From assembly GCA_015485355.1 (NCBI GenBank), contig WFTQ01000070.1:1-64000 (forward strand): DNA of 64,000 nucleotides, in the 5' to 3' direction. The position numbers were made by a program, and so were the translations under genes. This document shows positions 46,752 through 56,633 of this stretch, in pieces. Source of the DNA: a bacterium. Its GTDB lineage: Bacteria > Calditrichota > Calditrichia > RBG-13-44-9 > J042. The notes beneath the pieces were generated by a model. It had not been told where the DNA came from. It saw only the letters and a list, made by a program, of their open reading frames with translations, and ran no database searches. Every line of letters starts with the position of its first letter. Position 1 is the stretch's first letter.

Positions 46752-47192
46752 GTCACCTCCATCGCGCATTTTAGTTCCACCAGCGTCATTTCAAATACCA
46801 GCGTTTTTCTTCAAATATAATTAACATTTTGATTTATTGACAGCTTCGAGAAAAAATCCTGTAAATACCGGCCCCGGGAACGGGTAAAAATTCAATTTTT
46901 GTTGAATTTTTCTATGAAACCTGAAAATCCGGGCCTTCGCCCGCCCATGCATTTGAAAATCCAGTTTCCTTTTGTGCCGCCGTTGTGTATATTTTCTCCC
47001 CGGAAAAAACAAAAGATGTCTACAATTTCATGATCATCAATCTGATTCTGGAAACGTACTTGATTGCCTGTCGACAATGGTATGGGTTTAGTTAACCGCC
47101 CGCCTGTTGACGCCGGAATGCATACCCGCAGGATTCCTCGCTTCGGCATCGGCTCGATTCAAGCAAGATGAAAATTGAAAGGAGGACATGAT
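46752..47192. other. Divergent AT-rich region between pckA and the cDPG-synthase-like gene
   Basis: 441 bases without a supported gene. It is more AT-rich than its flanks, especially 46790-46920, and must contain promoters in both directions. TTAATTATATTTG on the minus strand near 46820 is a possible pckA -10 region. No convincing complete pair or operator was found. Confidence 0.45.
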
Positions 47193-48509
47193 ATGGAAAA
47201 AAAACGGGTCATCATAATGGGTGCGGCAGGGCGAGATTTTCACAATTTTAATGTGTATTATCGAGACAACGACGACTATCGGGTGGTGGCTTTTACCGCG
47301 ACCCAGATTCCCAATATCGAGGGACGAAAATACCCTTCGAAGTTGGCCGGGAAGTTGTATCCCCACGGCATCGATATTTATCCGGAATCGCAATTGCCGG
47401 AGCTCATAGAGAAATTTGATGTGCAGGAAGTGGTATTCGCCTATTCGGACGTTCCTTACGATTATGTGATGGAACGATCGGCGATTGTCAATGCGGCCGG
47501 TGCCGATTTTAAGGTCATGGGTCCCCGGCACACCATGTTGCGTTCTTCGAAACCGGTGGTGGCCGTTTGTGCGGTTCGTACCGGGTGCGGAAAGAGCCAG
47601 ACCACCCGCAAGGTGGTGGGAATGCTCCGGGAAGCGGGCAAACAAGTCGCCGTGGTGCGGCACCCCATGCCGTACGGGGACCTGGTCGCCCAGCGCGTAC
47701 AGCGGTTTGCCTCCCTGGAAGACCTGGACAAACATCAATGTACCATCGAGGAACGGGAAGAATATGAACCGCACATTGTGCGCGGGCATGTGGTTTATGC
47801 AGGGGTGGATTATCAGGCCATTTTGCGGGAGGCCGAAAAGGAAGCCGATGTCATCGTCTGGGATGGAGGAAATAACGACCTCCCCTTTTTTAAACCGGAT
47901 CTACACATCACCGTGGTGGATCCCCATCGGCCCGGGGACGAACGCTTTTATTATCCTGGTGAAGCCAATTTGCGCATGGCGCATGTGGTGGTCATCAACA
48001 AGATTGATACCGCCGATTCTGAAAGTATCAACCTGGTGCGCGAATCGATCTACGAAGTCAATCCCCGGGCGACGATCATCGAGGCCGCATCCCCGATCTT
48101 TGTGCAGGATTATCATCTGATTCAGGGGAAAAGGGTGTTAGCGGTGGAAGATGGCCCCACACTCACCCATGGAGAGATGACCTATGGGGCAGCCGTCGTA
48201 GCTGCAGAAAAGTATGGCGCTGCAGAACTGGTGGACCCCCGGCCCTTTACCGTGGGCACAATTACCGAGACGTTTGAACAATATCCCGACATTGGGACCC
48301 TGTTGCCGGCCATGGGCTATGGCGAACAGCAAATCCGCGATCTGGAGGAGACCATTAATCGTACCGACTGTGATCTGGTTGTGGTAGGTACGCCTATTGA
48401 CCTGCGCCGACTGGTGAAACTGAACAAGCCCGCGGTTCGGGTAACCTATGAACTGCAGGAGATTGGCACCCCGCAATTGCGCGATATACTGGCCGATTTC
48501 TTGAAATAG
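47193..48509 (+). CDS. Cyclic 2,3-diphosphoglycerate synthetase-like GTPase
   Basis: 438 residues from MEKKRVIIMGAAGRDFHNFN, after AAAGGAGG. The N-terminal Rossmann half ends near 115. A P-loop follows (AVRTGCGKSQT, about 128-138), with VIVWDGGNNDLPFFKPDL as the Walker B region and VINKIDTA as the guanine-type motif. Archaeal members make the thermoprotectant cyclic 2,3-diphosphoglycerate; the role of bacterial ones is not settled. Carbamate kinase follows after a stem-loop, a pairing also seen elsewhere. The protein is cytoplasmic, with no membrane segment. Confidence 0.85.
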   Translation: MEKKRVIIMGAAGRDFHNFNVYYRDNDDYRVVAFTATQIPNIEGRKYPSKLAGKLYPHGIDIYPESQLPELIEKFDVQEVVFAYSDVPYDYVMERSAIVNAAGADFKVMGPRHTMLRSSKPVVAVCAVRTGCGKSQTTRKVVGMLREAGKQVAVVRHPMPYGDLVAQRVQRFASLEDLDKHQCTIEEREEYEPHIVRGHVVYAGVDYQAILREAEKEADVIVWDGGNNDLPFFKPDLHITVVDPHRPGDERFYYPGEANLRMAHVVVINKIDTADSESINLVRESIYEVNPRATIIEAASPIFVQDYHLIQGKRVLAVEDGPTLTHGEMTYGAAVVAAEKYGAAELVDPRPFTVGTITETFEQYPDIGTLLPAMGYGEQQIRDLEETINRTDCDLVVVGTPIDLRRLVKLNKPAVRVTYELQEIGTPQLRDILADFLK

Positions 48510-48531
48510 CGTTGGACCCGATAAACCAGTG

Positions 48532-48566
48532 ATGGCGTCGCCGGGCCGATCCCGTGGCGGCGCCAT
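48532..48566 (+). terminator. Stem-loop between the GTPase and arcC
   Basis: An 11-bp stem (48532-48542 with 48556-48566, one G-T pair) has a 13-nt loop and is followed by GTTGATTTT. It may partially terminate transcription between the GTPase and arcC genes, which are only 95 bases apart. Confidence 0.5.
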
Positions 48567-48604
48567 GTTGATTTTGCCCGAATAAACCGGAAAGGAGAGC
48601 CCGC

Positions 48605-49579
48605 TTGCGTTCGGATACCGGCCCCCAGATCGGCCCCAAGACCATTGTCGTGGCCTTGGGGGGAAACGCCATTACCCAACAGTTTGAAGAAGGCAATATT
48701 CACGAACAGTTCGCCAATACCCGCCGGAGCCTGGAGGGCGTGGCCGAACTGATCCGAATGGGCCATCGGGTATTGATTACCCACGGGAACGGTCCTCAGG
48801 TGGGAAATTATTTGATCCGGGTGGAAGAGTCGCGCCACCTGGTTCCCCCGCTGCCCCTGGGCATTATTGTGGCCGATACCGAAGGTGGGATGGGATATAT
48901 GATCGAACAGTGTTTGCAAAACATTCTGCACGATCACGGTATTCAAAAACAGGTGGTTTGCCTGATAACCCAAATGTTGGTGGACAAACACGATCCTTCT
49001 ATCAAGAATCCCACAAAGTATGTGGGGCCGTTTTTTACAAAGGAGCAGGTGCCCGAGTTGGTGGAAAAGCGCGGCTGGATCATGAAGGAAGACCCGGGGC
49101 GGGGATGGCGCCGGGTGGTGCCTTCCCCCACACCCAAATCGGTAATCGAAAGGGAAGTGATCCGGCGGTTGGTGGAACAGGACGTGGTGGTCATCGCCGC
49201 CGGGGGCGGGGGCATTCCGGTCTACATCGAAGAAAATGGGTGGTTGGAGGGACTGGATGCGGTGATCGACAAGGATCTGGCGTCGGCTGTGCTGGGCAAC
49301 GACATCGGAGCCCAAGAATTGATGATTTTAACCGGTGTAGACCGCGTGGCGCTTCATTTCGGAACCCCCAAACAGCGATTTCTGGATCGCCTGTCGGTCA
49401 AGGAGGCCGAAGCCTACCTGAACGAGGGGCATTTCCCTCCCGGTAGTATGGGCCCCAAAATTCAGGCGGCCGTCAATTTTCTGAAACAGGGTGGAGAAAA
49501 GGTCCTCATTACCTCGATTGAGAAATCCGTTGATGCCGTATACGGCAAAGCCGGCACCGTTATTGTACCGGATGACTGA
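48605..49579 (+). CDS. arcC: Carbamate kinase
   Basis: 324 residues. The start is TTG, chosen because GAAAGGAGAG lies 8 bases upstream and no other start precedes IVVALGGNAI, the first strand of the fold. GHRVLITHGNGPQVGNYL and AAGGGGIPV are typical of ArcC. In catabolism it makes ATP from carbamoyl phosphate; it could also consume ATP to make carbamoyl phosphate. No arginine deiminase or ornithine transcarbamoylase gene is nearby. It lies between the cDPG-synthase-like GTPase and sucC. Confidence 0.95.
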   Translation: MRSDTGPQIGPKTIVVALGGNAITQQFEEGNIHEQFANTRRSLEGVAELIRMGHRVLITHGNGPQVGNYLIRVEESRHLVPPLPLGIIVADTEGGMGYMIEQCLQNILHDHGIQKQVVCLITQMLVDKHDPSIKNPTKYVGPFFTKEQVPELVEKRGWIMKEDPGRGWRRVVPSPTPKSVIEREVIRRLVEQDVVVIAAGGGGIPVYIEENGWLEGLDAVIDKDLASAVLGNDIGAQELMILTGVDRVALHFGTPKQRFLDRLSVKEAEAYLNEGHFPPGSMGPKIQAAVNFLKQGGEKVLITSIEKSVDAVYGKAGTVIVPDD

Positions 49580-49766
49580 TTCCCCGGTAAGGCACAAATT
49601 GGATCGCCGGTGGATATTTTTCGCGGAAAGCATTAACTTTCGCCCGTCGATTGCAATTGACGGGCAAACCCCATTCCCCGCCGAGTCCGGTAGCGGACAC
49701 CGGGTTGACAGGGGAAAGAAAGATAGAGGTCAAGTGGTTGCGTTTCAAAAATCATAGGAGATTCGC

Positions 49767-50927
49767 ATGAACATTCATGAACATCAGGCCAAAGAAATTT
49801 TGCGGCAGTATGGGGTGGCGGTTCCCCGGGGAGGGGTGGCCTTTTCTCCGGAAGAAGCCGAAGCGGTGGCCCTGTCTCTGGGTGGAGAGGTGTTCGTGGT
49901 AAAGGCGCAAATTCATGCCGGTGGACGGGGAAAGGCCGGCGGTGTGAAGGTGGCCAAAACCCCCCGGGAGGTGAAGGCGATCGCCGGCCGGATGCTGGGC
50001 AGTAAGCTGGTTACCCACCAGACCGGTCCCGAAGGAAAGATCGTTCAACGCGTATTGGTTGAGGAAGGCATCGATATAGCGCGGGAGTTATACGTGGGTA
50101 TTGTGCTGGATCGTTCCCTGTCCCGTTTGGTGGTGATGGCCTCTACCGAGGGCGGCGTGGAGATCGAGAAAGTCGCCGAAGAAGATCCCGAGGCCATCTT
50201 CAAGGAATATGTGGACCCCGACATCGGATTACAAGCCTTCCAAGCCCGCCGCTTAGCCTTTAAACTGGGCCTGGAGGGCAACCCGATGAAAAACGCCGTT
50301 CGATTTATCCTGGCCTTATATCGGGCCTACGTGGAAAGCGATGCTTCCCTGGCGGAAATCAACCCTCTGGTGGTGACCGCCGCCGGCGAAGTGTTGGCCC
50401 TGGATGCCAAGATGAATTTCGATGATAATGCCCTGTATCGACACCCGGAAATAGCCGCCATGCGAGACCCCAACGAGGAAGAACCGTTGGAAGTCGAGGC
50501 CTCGAAGTACAACCTGAATTACATTAAGTTGGATGGTAATGTGGGCTGCATGGTGAATGGTGCCGGGCTGGCCATGGCCACCATGGACATCATCAAACTG
50601 GCCGGGGGGATGCCGGCCAACTTTCTGGACGTTGGGGGCGGTGCCAGTGTGGAAACGGTGCGCAACGGCTTTCGAATCTTATTGTCGGATCCGAACGTCA
50701 AGGCGGTGCTGGTCAACATCTTTGGGGGTATCGTCCGTTGCGATCGGGTTGCCAAGGGCATTATCGAGGCGGCCCAATCGGTCGACATTCGAGTCCCCAT
50801 GGTGATTCGTCTGGCCGGCACCAATGCCCGGGAAGCCGCCCAATTGTTGCAAAATTCCGGCATGAATTTCCAGGTGGCGGCGTCTCTCAAAGAGGCGGCC
50901 GAAAAAGTGGTCCGCATGATCCAGTAA
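49767..50927 (+). CDS. sucC: Succinyl-CoA synthetase beta subunit
   Basis: 386 residues. The ATP-grasp domain starts [22 protein letters not shown] and includes [20 protein letters not shown]. The C-terminal ligase domain has [24 protein letters not shown] and [10 protein letters not shown]. The beta subunit holds the nucleotide and succinate sites. AGGAG precedes the ATG. sucD follows after 26 bases in the usual order. The nucleotide preference is not evident by eye. Confidence 0.97.
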   Translation: MNIHEHQAKEILRQYGVAVPRGGVAFSPEEAEAVALSLGGEVFVVKAQIHAGGRGKAGGVKVAKTPREVKAIAGRMLGSKLVTHQTGPEGKIVQRVLVEEGIDIARELYVGIVLDRSLSRLVVMASTEGGVEIEKVAEEDPEAIFKEYVDPDIGLQAFQARRLAFKLGLEGNPMKNAVRFILALYRAYVESDASLAEINPLVVTAAGEVLALDAKMNFDDNALYRHPEIAAMRDPNEEEPLEVEASKYNLNYIKLDGNVGCMVNGAGLAMATMDIIKLAGGMPANFLDVGGGASVETVRNGFRILLSDPNVKAVLVNIFGGIVRCDRVAKGIIEAAQSVDIRVPMVIRLAGTNAREAAQLLQNSGMNFQVAASLKEAAEKVVRMIQ

Positions 50928-50953
50928 CGGGACAAAACCAGAGAGGAGCAATC

Positions 50954-51829
50954 ATGAGCATCATCGTCGATAAAAACACCCGCGTGGTGGTGCAGGGTAT
51001 TACCGGAAAAGAAGGTTCCTTCCATGCCCGGCAAATGAGGGAATATGGGACCCGGGTGGTGGCCGGGGTTACCCCGGGCAAAGGAGGACAAAAGTTCGAC
51101 GACTCTGTACCTGTGTTTAATACCGTGGAAGAAGCCGTAAAAGAAACCGGCGCCAATGTGTCTGTGGTGTTTGTCCCCCCCGCCTTTGCACCGGATGCCA
51201 TTTACGAAGCCGCCGATGCCGGCATCGAAACGGTGGTGTGTATTACCGAAGGAATCCCCGCCCTGGATATGGTCAAGGTTTACCATTACCTGCAGAAAAC
51301 CCGGACCCGTTTGATCGGTCCCAATTGCCCGGGGGTCATCTCTCCAGGCAAGTGTAAGGTGGGCATCATGCCCGGTTTTATCCATCAGGAAGGCAGTGTC
51401 GGCGTAATCAGTCGTAGTGGTACTCTGACCTACGAGGCGGTGGATCAGATCACCAAAATGGGGTTGGGACAATCGACCTGCATCGGCATTGGGGGAGACC
51501 CGGTGATTGGTACCCGCTTTATCGACGCCCTGAAGCTGTTTCAGGAGGATGAGGAGACGGAGGCCGTGGTGTTGATCGGCGAAATTGGAGGAACGGCGGA
51601 GGAAGAAGCCGCCGCCTGGATAAAGGCCCATTTTAGCAAGCCGGTAGTGGCGTTTATTGCGGGGCAAACGGCTCCGCCCGGGAAACGCATGGGCCATGCC
51701 GGCGCCATTATCAGCGGAGGGAAGGGAACCGCGGCGGAGAAAATGAACGCCCTTAAGGAGGCGGGTATTGCGGTGGTGGAAAGTCCCGCGGTCATCGGTC
51801 GAACCGTGGCCCAGATACTGGGAAAATAA
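50954..51829 (+). CDS. sucD: Succinyl-CoA synthetase alpha subunit
   Basis: 291 residues from [24 protein letters not shown], after AGAGGAGC; the longer open frame upstream overlaps sucC and is not coding. The CoA-binding Rossmann part includes GVTPGKGG, and the active-site phosphohistidine is in [14 protein letters not shown] (near 246). Together with SucC it links succinyl-CoA to nucleoside triphosphate, in the TCA cycle or in substrate-level ATP synthesis. Confidence 0.97.
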   Translation: MSIIVDKNTRVVVQGITGKEGSFHARQMREYGTRVVAGVTPGKGGQKFDDSVPVFNTVEEAVKETGANVSVVFVPPAFAPDAIYEAADAGIETVVCITEGIPALDMVKVYHYLQKTRTRLIGPNCPGVISPGKCKVGIMPGFIHQEGSVGVISRSGTLTYEAVDQITKMGLGQSTCIGIGGDPVIGTRFIDALKLFQEDEETEAVVLIGEIGGTAEEEAAAWIKAHFSKPVVAFIAGQTAPPGKRMGHAGAIISGGKGTAAEKMNALKEAGIAVVESPAVIGRTVAQILGK

Positions 51830-52016
51830 GGCCTGAATCGGCTTGAAGAAGCGGAAACGCCTGCGGCAATCCCATCGGGCAAAAGGGACCCACCCTATCC
51901 TCGCCGCGAACCCGGCATTCGATCATAACAACACCATCCGGTTTTGGGAAGGGGTCCGGGGGGCATCGGGAACCTGCGGAGAAGTAGAACGGGAATAAAC
52001 AAACAGGAGGTTGAAC

Positions 52017-52436
52017 GTGGCAGAACGTACGTTGACGTTAATCAAACCCGAGTGTGTGGCGGAAAAACATATTGGGGAAGTAATTGCCCGAATTGAAAAG
52101 GCCGGTTTTCAGGTGAAGGCTATCAAGATGCTGCGCCTGTCCAAAAGAGAAGCGGAAAAATTTTATGAAGTGCACAAAGAGCGCCCCTTTTACGGCGAAT
52201 TGACGGAGTATATGAGCAGTGGTCCCATTGTGGCCCTGGTGCTGGAAAAAGAAAATTGTGTTGCCGATTTTCGCGACTTTATTGGGGCCACCAATCCCAA
52301 AGATGCCGCACAGGGAACCATCCGCCGAGAATTCGGGAAAAATATTCAGATGAACTGTGTGCATGCATCGGATTCGCCGGAGAACGCCGTGCGGGAAATT
52401 TATTTTTATTTTTCGGATCGCGAGATTATGGACTGA
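52017..52436 (+). CDS. ndk: Nucleoside diphosphate kinase
   Basis: 139 residues. The start is taken as GTG at 52017, 6 bases after AGGAGG, giving MAERTLTLIKPECV; the TTG at 52011 touches the ribosome site. The phosphohistidine block reads NCVHASDSPENA instead of the usual NxxHGSD, and GATNPKDAAQGTIR is intact. Ndk balances NTP pools and often sits beside sucCD, whose GTP product it can exchange for ATP. Confidence 0.96.
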   Translation: MAERTLTLIKPECVAEKHIGEVIARIEKAGFQVKAIKMLRLSKREAEKFYEVHKERPFYGELTEYMSSGPIVALVLEKENCVADFRDFIGATNPKDAAQGTIRREFGKNIQMNCVHASDSPENAVREIYFYFSDREIMD

Positions 52437-52510
52437 TATAACATCAATAGACGTATCGGAATATGATCCGCCCTGCCGACCCCGTTCGTCTGCAGGGCGT
52501 TGGGGTGACG

Positions 52511-53452
52511 ATGCAGAGCCGTCGATATCATAGAGGTTTGGGGCTGGGTGCGCTGGTGGTGCTGCTGTGCTGGTTTACCGGGTGTAACCAACGCATTACC
52601 AATGCCGAAGCTCCCCTACCTCCCGGGGATCAGGATAGCTCTCGCATTCCCGCCTTTGGCAGCGATCGGACTTTCGAAGTGGCTACCTGGAACTTACAGA
52701 ACTTTCCCAAAAACGGCGAGAAAACCTTGGATCGATTGGTGAAGATCATCCAGGCACTGGATATCGATCTGTATGCGGTGCAGGAAATTCAGGACACCGT
52801 GGCTTTTCGGCGGTTGCTGGATCGATTGGCCGACTATTCCGGAGTATATTCCGCCGATACCTATTCCGATGGGTACCAGAAGACGGGGGTCATTTATAAA
52901 AAGGAGTTGGTGACTCTATCCGGAAAAAAGCAGCTGTTTTGGAACGATTCATTTCGCTTTCCTCGCCCCCCCTTGCAAGTATACCTGGAGGCGGATTTCG
53001 GCGCTGAAGAGTTGGATTTCTATTTAATCGTGCTTCATCTGAAGGCCTACGGGGGCGCGGAAAACGAAGACCGGCGTCGCGGGGCCGTGCAGAAGTTGAA
53101 ATCCTATGTGGAAAATCAAATCGCCGCCGGTGCCGATCCCGATTTTATTCTGGCCGGAGACTGGAACGATCAGCTGACCGATGATGAGGTCCACAATGTA
53201 TTCCTACCCTTGCTGAACGATCCGGAACACTTCATCTTTCTTACCCTTCCCTTGGCGCGGAAAGGGGAAGTATCCTACTATGTGGGGTCCTATCGGAGTT
53301 TGATCGATCACATCCTGATCACCCGCAGTATTCAGCAGGCCTATCCCGGTATCGAAACGGAAGTCATCAAACTGGACGAGCGATTGAGTTATTTTTATCA
53401 GGATGTTTCCGACCATCGTCCGGTTGCTGCCCGCATCCCCGTTCTGAATTAG
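52511..53452 (+). CDS. Endonuclease/exonuclease/phosphatase-family lipoprotein
   Basis: 313 residues from MQSRRYHRG, with a signal peptide and lipobox WFTGC (Cys about 26), so it is anchored in the envelope. The EEP fold is clear: ATWNLQNF, AVQEIQD (metal-binding Glu), LAGDWND and the C-terminal SDHRPV. Such proteins hydrolyse phosphodiesters in DNA or phospho-lipids. Being outside the cytoplasm, it may serve nutrient recovery from extracellular DNA. The ribosome site GGGGTG is moderate. Upstream in-frame codons at 52463 would put charge before the signal and are less likely. Confidence 0.9.
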   Translation: MQSRRYHRGLGLGALVVLLCWFTGCNQRITNAEAPLPPGDQDSSRIPAFGSDRTFEVATWNLQNFPKNGEKTLDRLVKIIQALDIDLYAVQEIQDTVAFRRLLDRLADYSGVYSADTYSDGYQKTGVIYKKELVTLSGKKQLFWNDSFRFPRPPLQVYLEADFGAEELDFYLIVLHLKAYGGAENEDRRRGAVQKLKSYVENQIAAGADPDFILAGDWNDQLTDDEVHNVFLPLLNDPEHFIFLTLPLARKGEVSYYVGSYRSLIDHILITRSIQQAYPGIETEVIKLDERLSYFYQDVSDHRPVAARIPVLN

Positions 53453-53852
53453 ACGGGCCTGCTTTTCCCCGTGCGGGCTGAAGATGGGCCGGCCGGCACC
53501 GGCACCCTATGGAGGGCCCGCCACCGCATTCCCCATGGAAGGGCATGCCGCCATGTTCCCTTTTCGATCACCGGCATGGAAAAGGCGCGAAATACTTGAT
53601 CGAAACCGATGGTAAAAAATAAGGAAACGGCTTGGGTGACGAAGAAGCGCTCCGTAAGGCGTTTTCCCTGGGAAATGCAGAGGCGTCAGGCGGAGGCGGT
53701 CTCGTCTTCCAGCGCTTGAATGGGGAAGACGAGGAAATGGTTTTCTCGAATGTACTTGTAAAACAACTCTATGACGGTTAATTTTTATCAAAGGGATATT
53801 GGGGCAAACAGGATCGTTGGACAAATTGGATGAAACAATAAGGAGGGTAGTC
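53453..53852. other. Intergenic region (400 bases) with one long inverted repeat
   Basis: No gene is supported. CTCGTCTTCC at 53701-53710 pairs perfectly with GGAAGACGAG at 53724-53733 (13-nt loop) without a T-run. An AT-rich part at about 53760-53850 precedes the YtxH gene and should contain its promoter. Confidence 0.5.
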
Positions 53853-54260
53853 ATGGCCGAAAATCGGGGTATGGATTTTCTGAAAGGGTTTCTTATCGGT
53901 GGTGCCGTGGGGGCCATTGTGGCGTTGTTGTATGCTCCCAAAAGCGGGCGGGAGACCCGGGAGGAGTTGAGTCAAAAGGCGGAGGAATTTTACGAGCAGG
54001 CCAAGAAAGATTACGACAAAGCGCTGGAGGCGGCGAAAAAGTCTTACGAAAAGGCCCTCGCCCGTTTAAAGGAACTGGAAGAGGAGGCCAAGAAGAAGGC
54101 CGAGGAAATGGAGCACCTGGTAGAAGAGATGGTGGAGAAAGGCAAAGGAGAAGTTGAAGAAGGTAAATCGCGTTTGAAGAAAGCCATCGAAGCCGGCAAG
54201 AGTGCTTTCCTGGAAGAAAAAGAGAAGAAAGCGAAAAAGGAAGCGAAAAAGAAGGCCTGA
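53853..54260 (+). CDS. YtxH-domain membrane-anchored coiled-coil protein
   Basis: 135 residues from MAENRGMDFLKG, after AAGGAGGG. One membrane segment (FLIGGAVGAIVALLYAPKSGRETREEL) is the YtxH signature, followed by a long, very K/E-rich coiled coil to the C-terminus. Such proteins are general-stress or envelope proteins of unclear role. A DUF948 gene follows after 37 bases, a pairing common in several phyla, so they probably act together at the inner membrane. Confidence 0.88.
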   Translation: MAENRGMDFLKGFLIGGAVGAIVALLYAPKSGRETREELSQKAEEFYEQAKKDYDKALEAAKKSYEKALARLKELEEEAKKKAEEMEHLVEEMVEKGKGEVEEGKSRLKKAIEAGKSAFLEEKEKKAKKEAKKKA

Positions 54261-54297
54261 ATCCACGGCGGTCAATTAATCAAAGGGAGAAGAGCTC

Positions 54298-54684
54298 ATG
54301 ATCTGGGAAATTAGTTTACTGATCATCAGCATCGGCTTTGTGATACTGATTGCCTTTCTGGTGCCCACGGTGGTTCAGCTCCGGCGGACGGCCAAGCGGG
54401 TAGAGGTGATATCGGATTCGCTGAATCACCATCTACCCGCTATTTTAACCAATATTGATGAGATTACCACAAACCTTACCAGCATTTTGACCTCAGCACG
54501 CCGCCAGGTATTGATACTGGAAGAAGCGGCCCAGGATATTAAAGGCATGGTGGAAGATATTGTCCATTTGGAGAAGGATTTCAAGCGTCGGATCGAAGAT
54601 CCGTTTGTGGAAACGCTAACCACACTTGCGGCCATCGCCCGGGCTGTGCGGGCCTTTCTGGGGGCCTTCAAAGAAAAATCGTGA
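54298..54684 (+). CDS. DUF948-type membrane protein
   Basis: 128 residues. An N-terminal membrane helix (SLLIISIGFVILIAFLVPTVV) is followed by an amphipathic helical stretch of about 95 residues with heptad spacing (LPAILTNIDEITTNLTSILTSARR), as in DUF948 proteins. AAAGGGAGAAG precedes the ATG. It pairs with the upstream YtxH gene. Function is not known. Confidence 0.85.
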   Translation: MIWEISLLIISIGFVILIAFLVPTVVQLRRTAKRVEVISDSLNHHLPAILTNIDEITTNLTSILTSARRQVLILEEAAQDIKGMVEDIVHLEKDFKRRIEDPFVETLTTLAAIARAVRAFLGAFKEKS

Positions 54685-54810
54685 TCTTAGAACCCCATTT
54701 TACGGGAGACAATGAATTTTCTTGAATTATCTGGGATCCATGCCTAACTTTGATCAATGGATAGTGAAATTCTTTAAAATCAAAAGTGGAATGGTGGCAT
54801 CGGTAGTCCA

Positions 54811-55959
54811 ATGGCAGATGTTGGTTTGAACAGCAACCTGGAAGTCGATCAACGCAAGTTTCATGTTCAAACGTCGACGAATATCGAAGGTGGTTTTATC
54901 AAGAGCGAAGTATTTGAGCAGGGTCGCTTTCTGTATTCGGAATTACAGTATTATGAGCGCCGAAGACATCAGGACGAGAAGGGATTGGAGTACCGCATTC
55001 GTCGATTGGCGGACCGCTTTCATCGATCCATTGTCGAAGAAATCGAGGCGTTGTTTCACATTTCGGAGCGCATCAATCGGGAGGATGACGCGCAGGCACA
55101 CGAAAAAATCGGTCGGATATTTCTGTTTATGCACGTGTATGATAAGGCCGAATTCCATTTTTCACGAGCCATGGAGCTGGATCCCCTGCGCCACAGCAGC
55201 GGTGTGTATTTGGGGCGCACCTATTATCGCCAGCGAAAATATCAACAGGCCCATACCGTATTGTCCAACCTTTTGAAGTACAATATCCAGTATCCGGATT
55301 TTTACAATCTGTTTGGTCTCATATGCTTGGCGCGCAAACAGTACATTCAGGCCCTCCAATATTTAAAGCAGGCCCTTCATTACAACCCCGAATATGTAGA
55401 GGCTCACGTGAATGTGATGCGGGTGCTGCTACGACGGATTCAATTTCTGCGAGCCGAGAACCGTTCCGGTGAAAAAACGAAAGTGGTCGCTTTCCTCAAA
55501 CTTACCCTGCAAAAGGTTCATGATATTGGCGATGAAACCGCCAGGAAGTTTGTTCAGCAGCTGTTTCAGCAGATACAGAAGGGCGCGTTTAGCAAAGCGG
55601 TGGCTTTTGCCGATGAATTTTTTGAGAAGCATTTCGAAAAGCAGTTCCCCCCGGAATTGATCGGTCATCAATTTTATTTATTTCTGAAATATTATAGTGA
55701 CGACGTCACATTCAGTCTGCTGGAGCGGTTTGAGGAACGGTTGCGGCAGGTCATCGAAGCGAGAGCGAATTATCCGGACTTGTGGTATTACCTGGGGTTA
55801 ATCCACCTGATGCAGTGCCGGTACTACTTTTTACAGGGTAAGGATTATTTTCGAGAGGCCACCCGGATCAATCCAAACTTTGAAAAGGCGGTCAAAAATT
55901 GTCGCATTATCGAAAACGACAGCCGGGAGTTTCTGGCGTTAATAAAGGCCATTGTATAG
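54811..55959 (+). CDS. TPR-repeat protein
   Basis: 382 residues, cytoplasmic, with no signal. Residues about 95-210 hold three TPR units (IGRIFLFMHVYDKAEFHFSRAMELDP; GRTYYRQRKYQQAHTVLSNLL; GLICLARKQYIQALQYLKQALHYNPEYVEA), and a fourth may lie near the C-terminus (LGLIHLMQCRYYFLQGKDYFREATRINP). The first 60 residues and the middle helical part (220-320) are unrecognised. It is probably a protein-interaction scaffold. No strong ribosome site is seen before the ATG. Confidence 0.85.
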   Translation: MADVGLNSNLEVDQRKFHVQTSTNIEGGFIKSEVFEQGRFLYSELQYYERRRHQDEKGLEYRIRRLADRFHRSIVEEIEALFHISERINREDDAQAHEKIGRIFLFMHVYDKAEFHFSRAMELDPLRHSSGVYLGRTYYRQRKYQQAHTVLSNLLKYNIQYPDFYNLFGLICLARKQYIQALQYLKQALHYNPEYVEAHVNVMRVLLRRIQFLRAENRSGEKTKVVAFLKLTLQKVHDIGDETARKFVQQLFQQIQKGAFSKAVAFADEFFEKHFEKQFPPELIGHQFYLFLKYYSDDVTFSLLERFEERLRQVIEARANYPDLWYYLGLIHLMQCRYYFLQGKDYFREATRINPNFEKAVKNCRIIENDSREFLALIKAIV

Positions 55960-56167
55960 CCATGCTGAGGAGCGCCGGCGACGAAGCCTCCCCGGAACGG
56001 CGGGGAAGATGCTTTGCTGTGCTCCGAGTGACGGGGAATCAGGGTGTCGGGGAAATGCAAATCGGTTAAATTCCCTGTGATAATCATCACGCTTATCGGC
56101 CGAAAGTGCAGATATTTTGAAACTCTACGAAAAAGGGCGTGCGAACACATAGATAAAGGAATAATCG

Positions 56168-56626
56168 ATGCATTTTTGCTCACGGATTGTGAGGATAGTG
56201 GGGTTGTGTGCAGCCGTTTGGTGGGGCGGATGGGCCCAGGAAGTGACACCCCGGAAAATGGATCTGGACATACCCGTGTCGGATTTGCCGCCCACATCCC
56301 GGTTCCTATTTGTTGGGGATACCAGCGGGACGGCCTTTGCGGTGGGAGAAGTGCTGGTTGATGGTGAAGCCCTCTGGGTAAAACAATCTTCCTCGGCCCC
56401 TAATCGGGTTCAGGTGGTGCATTGGCATTTCGATTCCACGGCGGGAGTGTTGCGTATCGCCTGGAATCCGGCCACGCTGACCAATCGAAATCGGGTGTCC
56501 ATCCGCTTGCTCCCCATCCACCGCCGGAAAGGAGGAGACCGGTTACAAGTCTGGGCCGGAGACGCCCCCGTATTTGATCCTGCGGCATTGGAGGAAATAA
56601 CGTCCAAAGTGATGCTTAGAAAATAG
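56168..56626 (+). CDS. Small secreted beta-rich protein of unknown function
   Basis: 152 residues. The signal peptide is IVGLCAAVWWGGWAQ. The mature part is beta-rich without cysteines (FLFVGDTSGTAFAVGEVLVDGEALWVK...). AAAGGA lies 7 bases before the ATG. The stop is 7 bases before the start of the giant repeat protein, so they probably form one unit. It could be a partner or periplasmic helper of that protein. No family is recognised. Confidence 0.75.
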   Translation: MHFCSRIVRIVGLCAAVWWGGWAQEVTPRKMDLDIPVSDLPPTSRFLFVGDTSGTAFAVGEVLVDGEALWVKQSSSAPNRVQVVHWHFDSTAGVLRIAWNPATLTNRNRVSIRLLPIHRRKGGDRLQVWAGDAPVFDPAALEEITSKVMLRK

Positions 56627-56633
56627 TCCGGAT

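Noticed and set aside
53507-53941. 144-codon minus-strand frame over the gap before the YtxH gene.
   Set aside because: No ribosome site, overlaps the YtxH start, and composition is unlike the neighbouring proteins.
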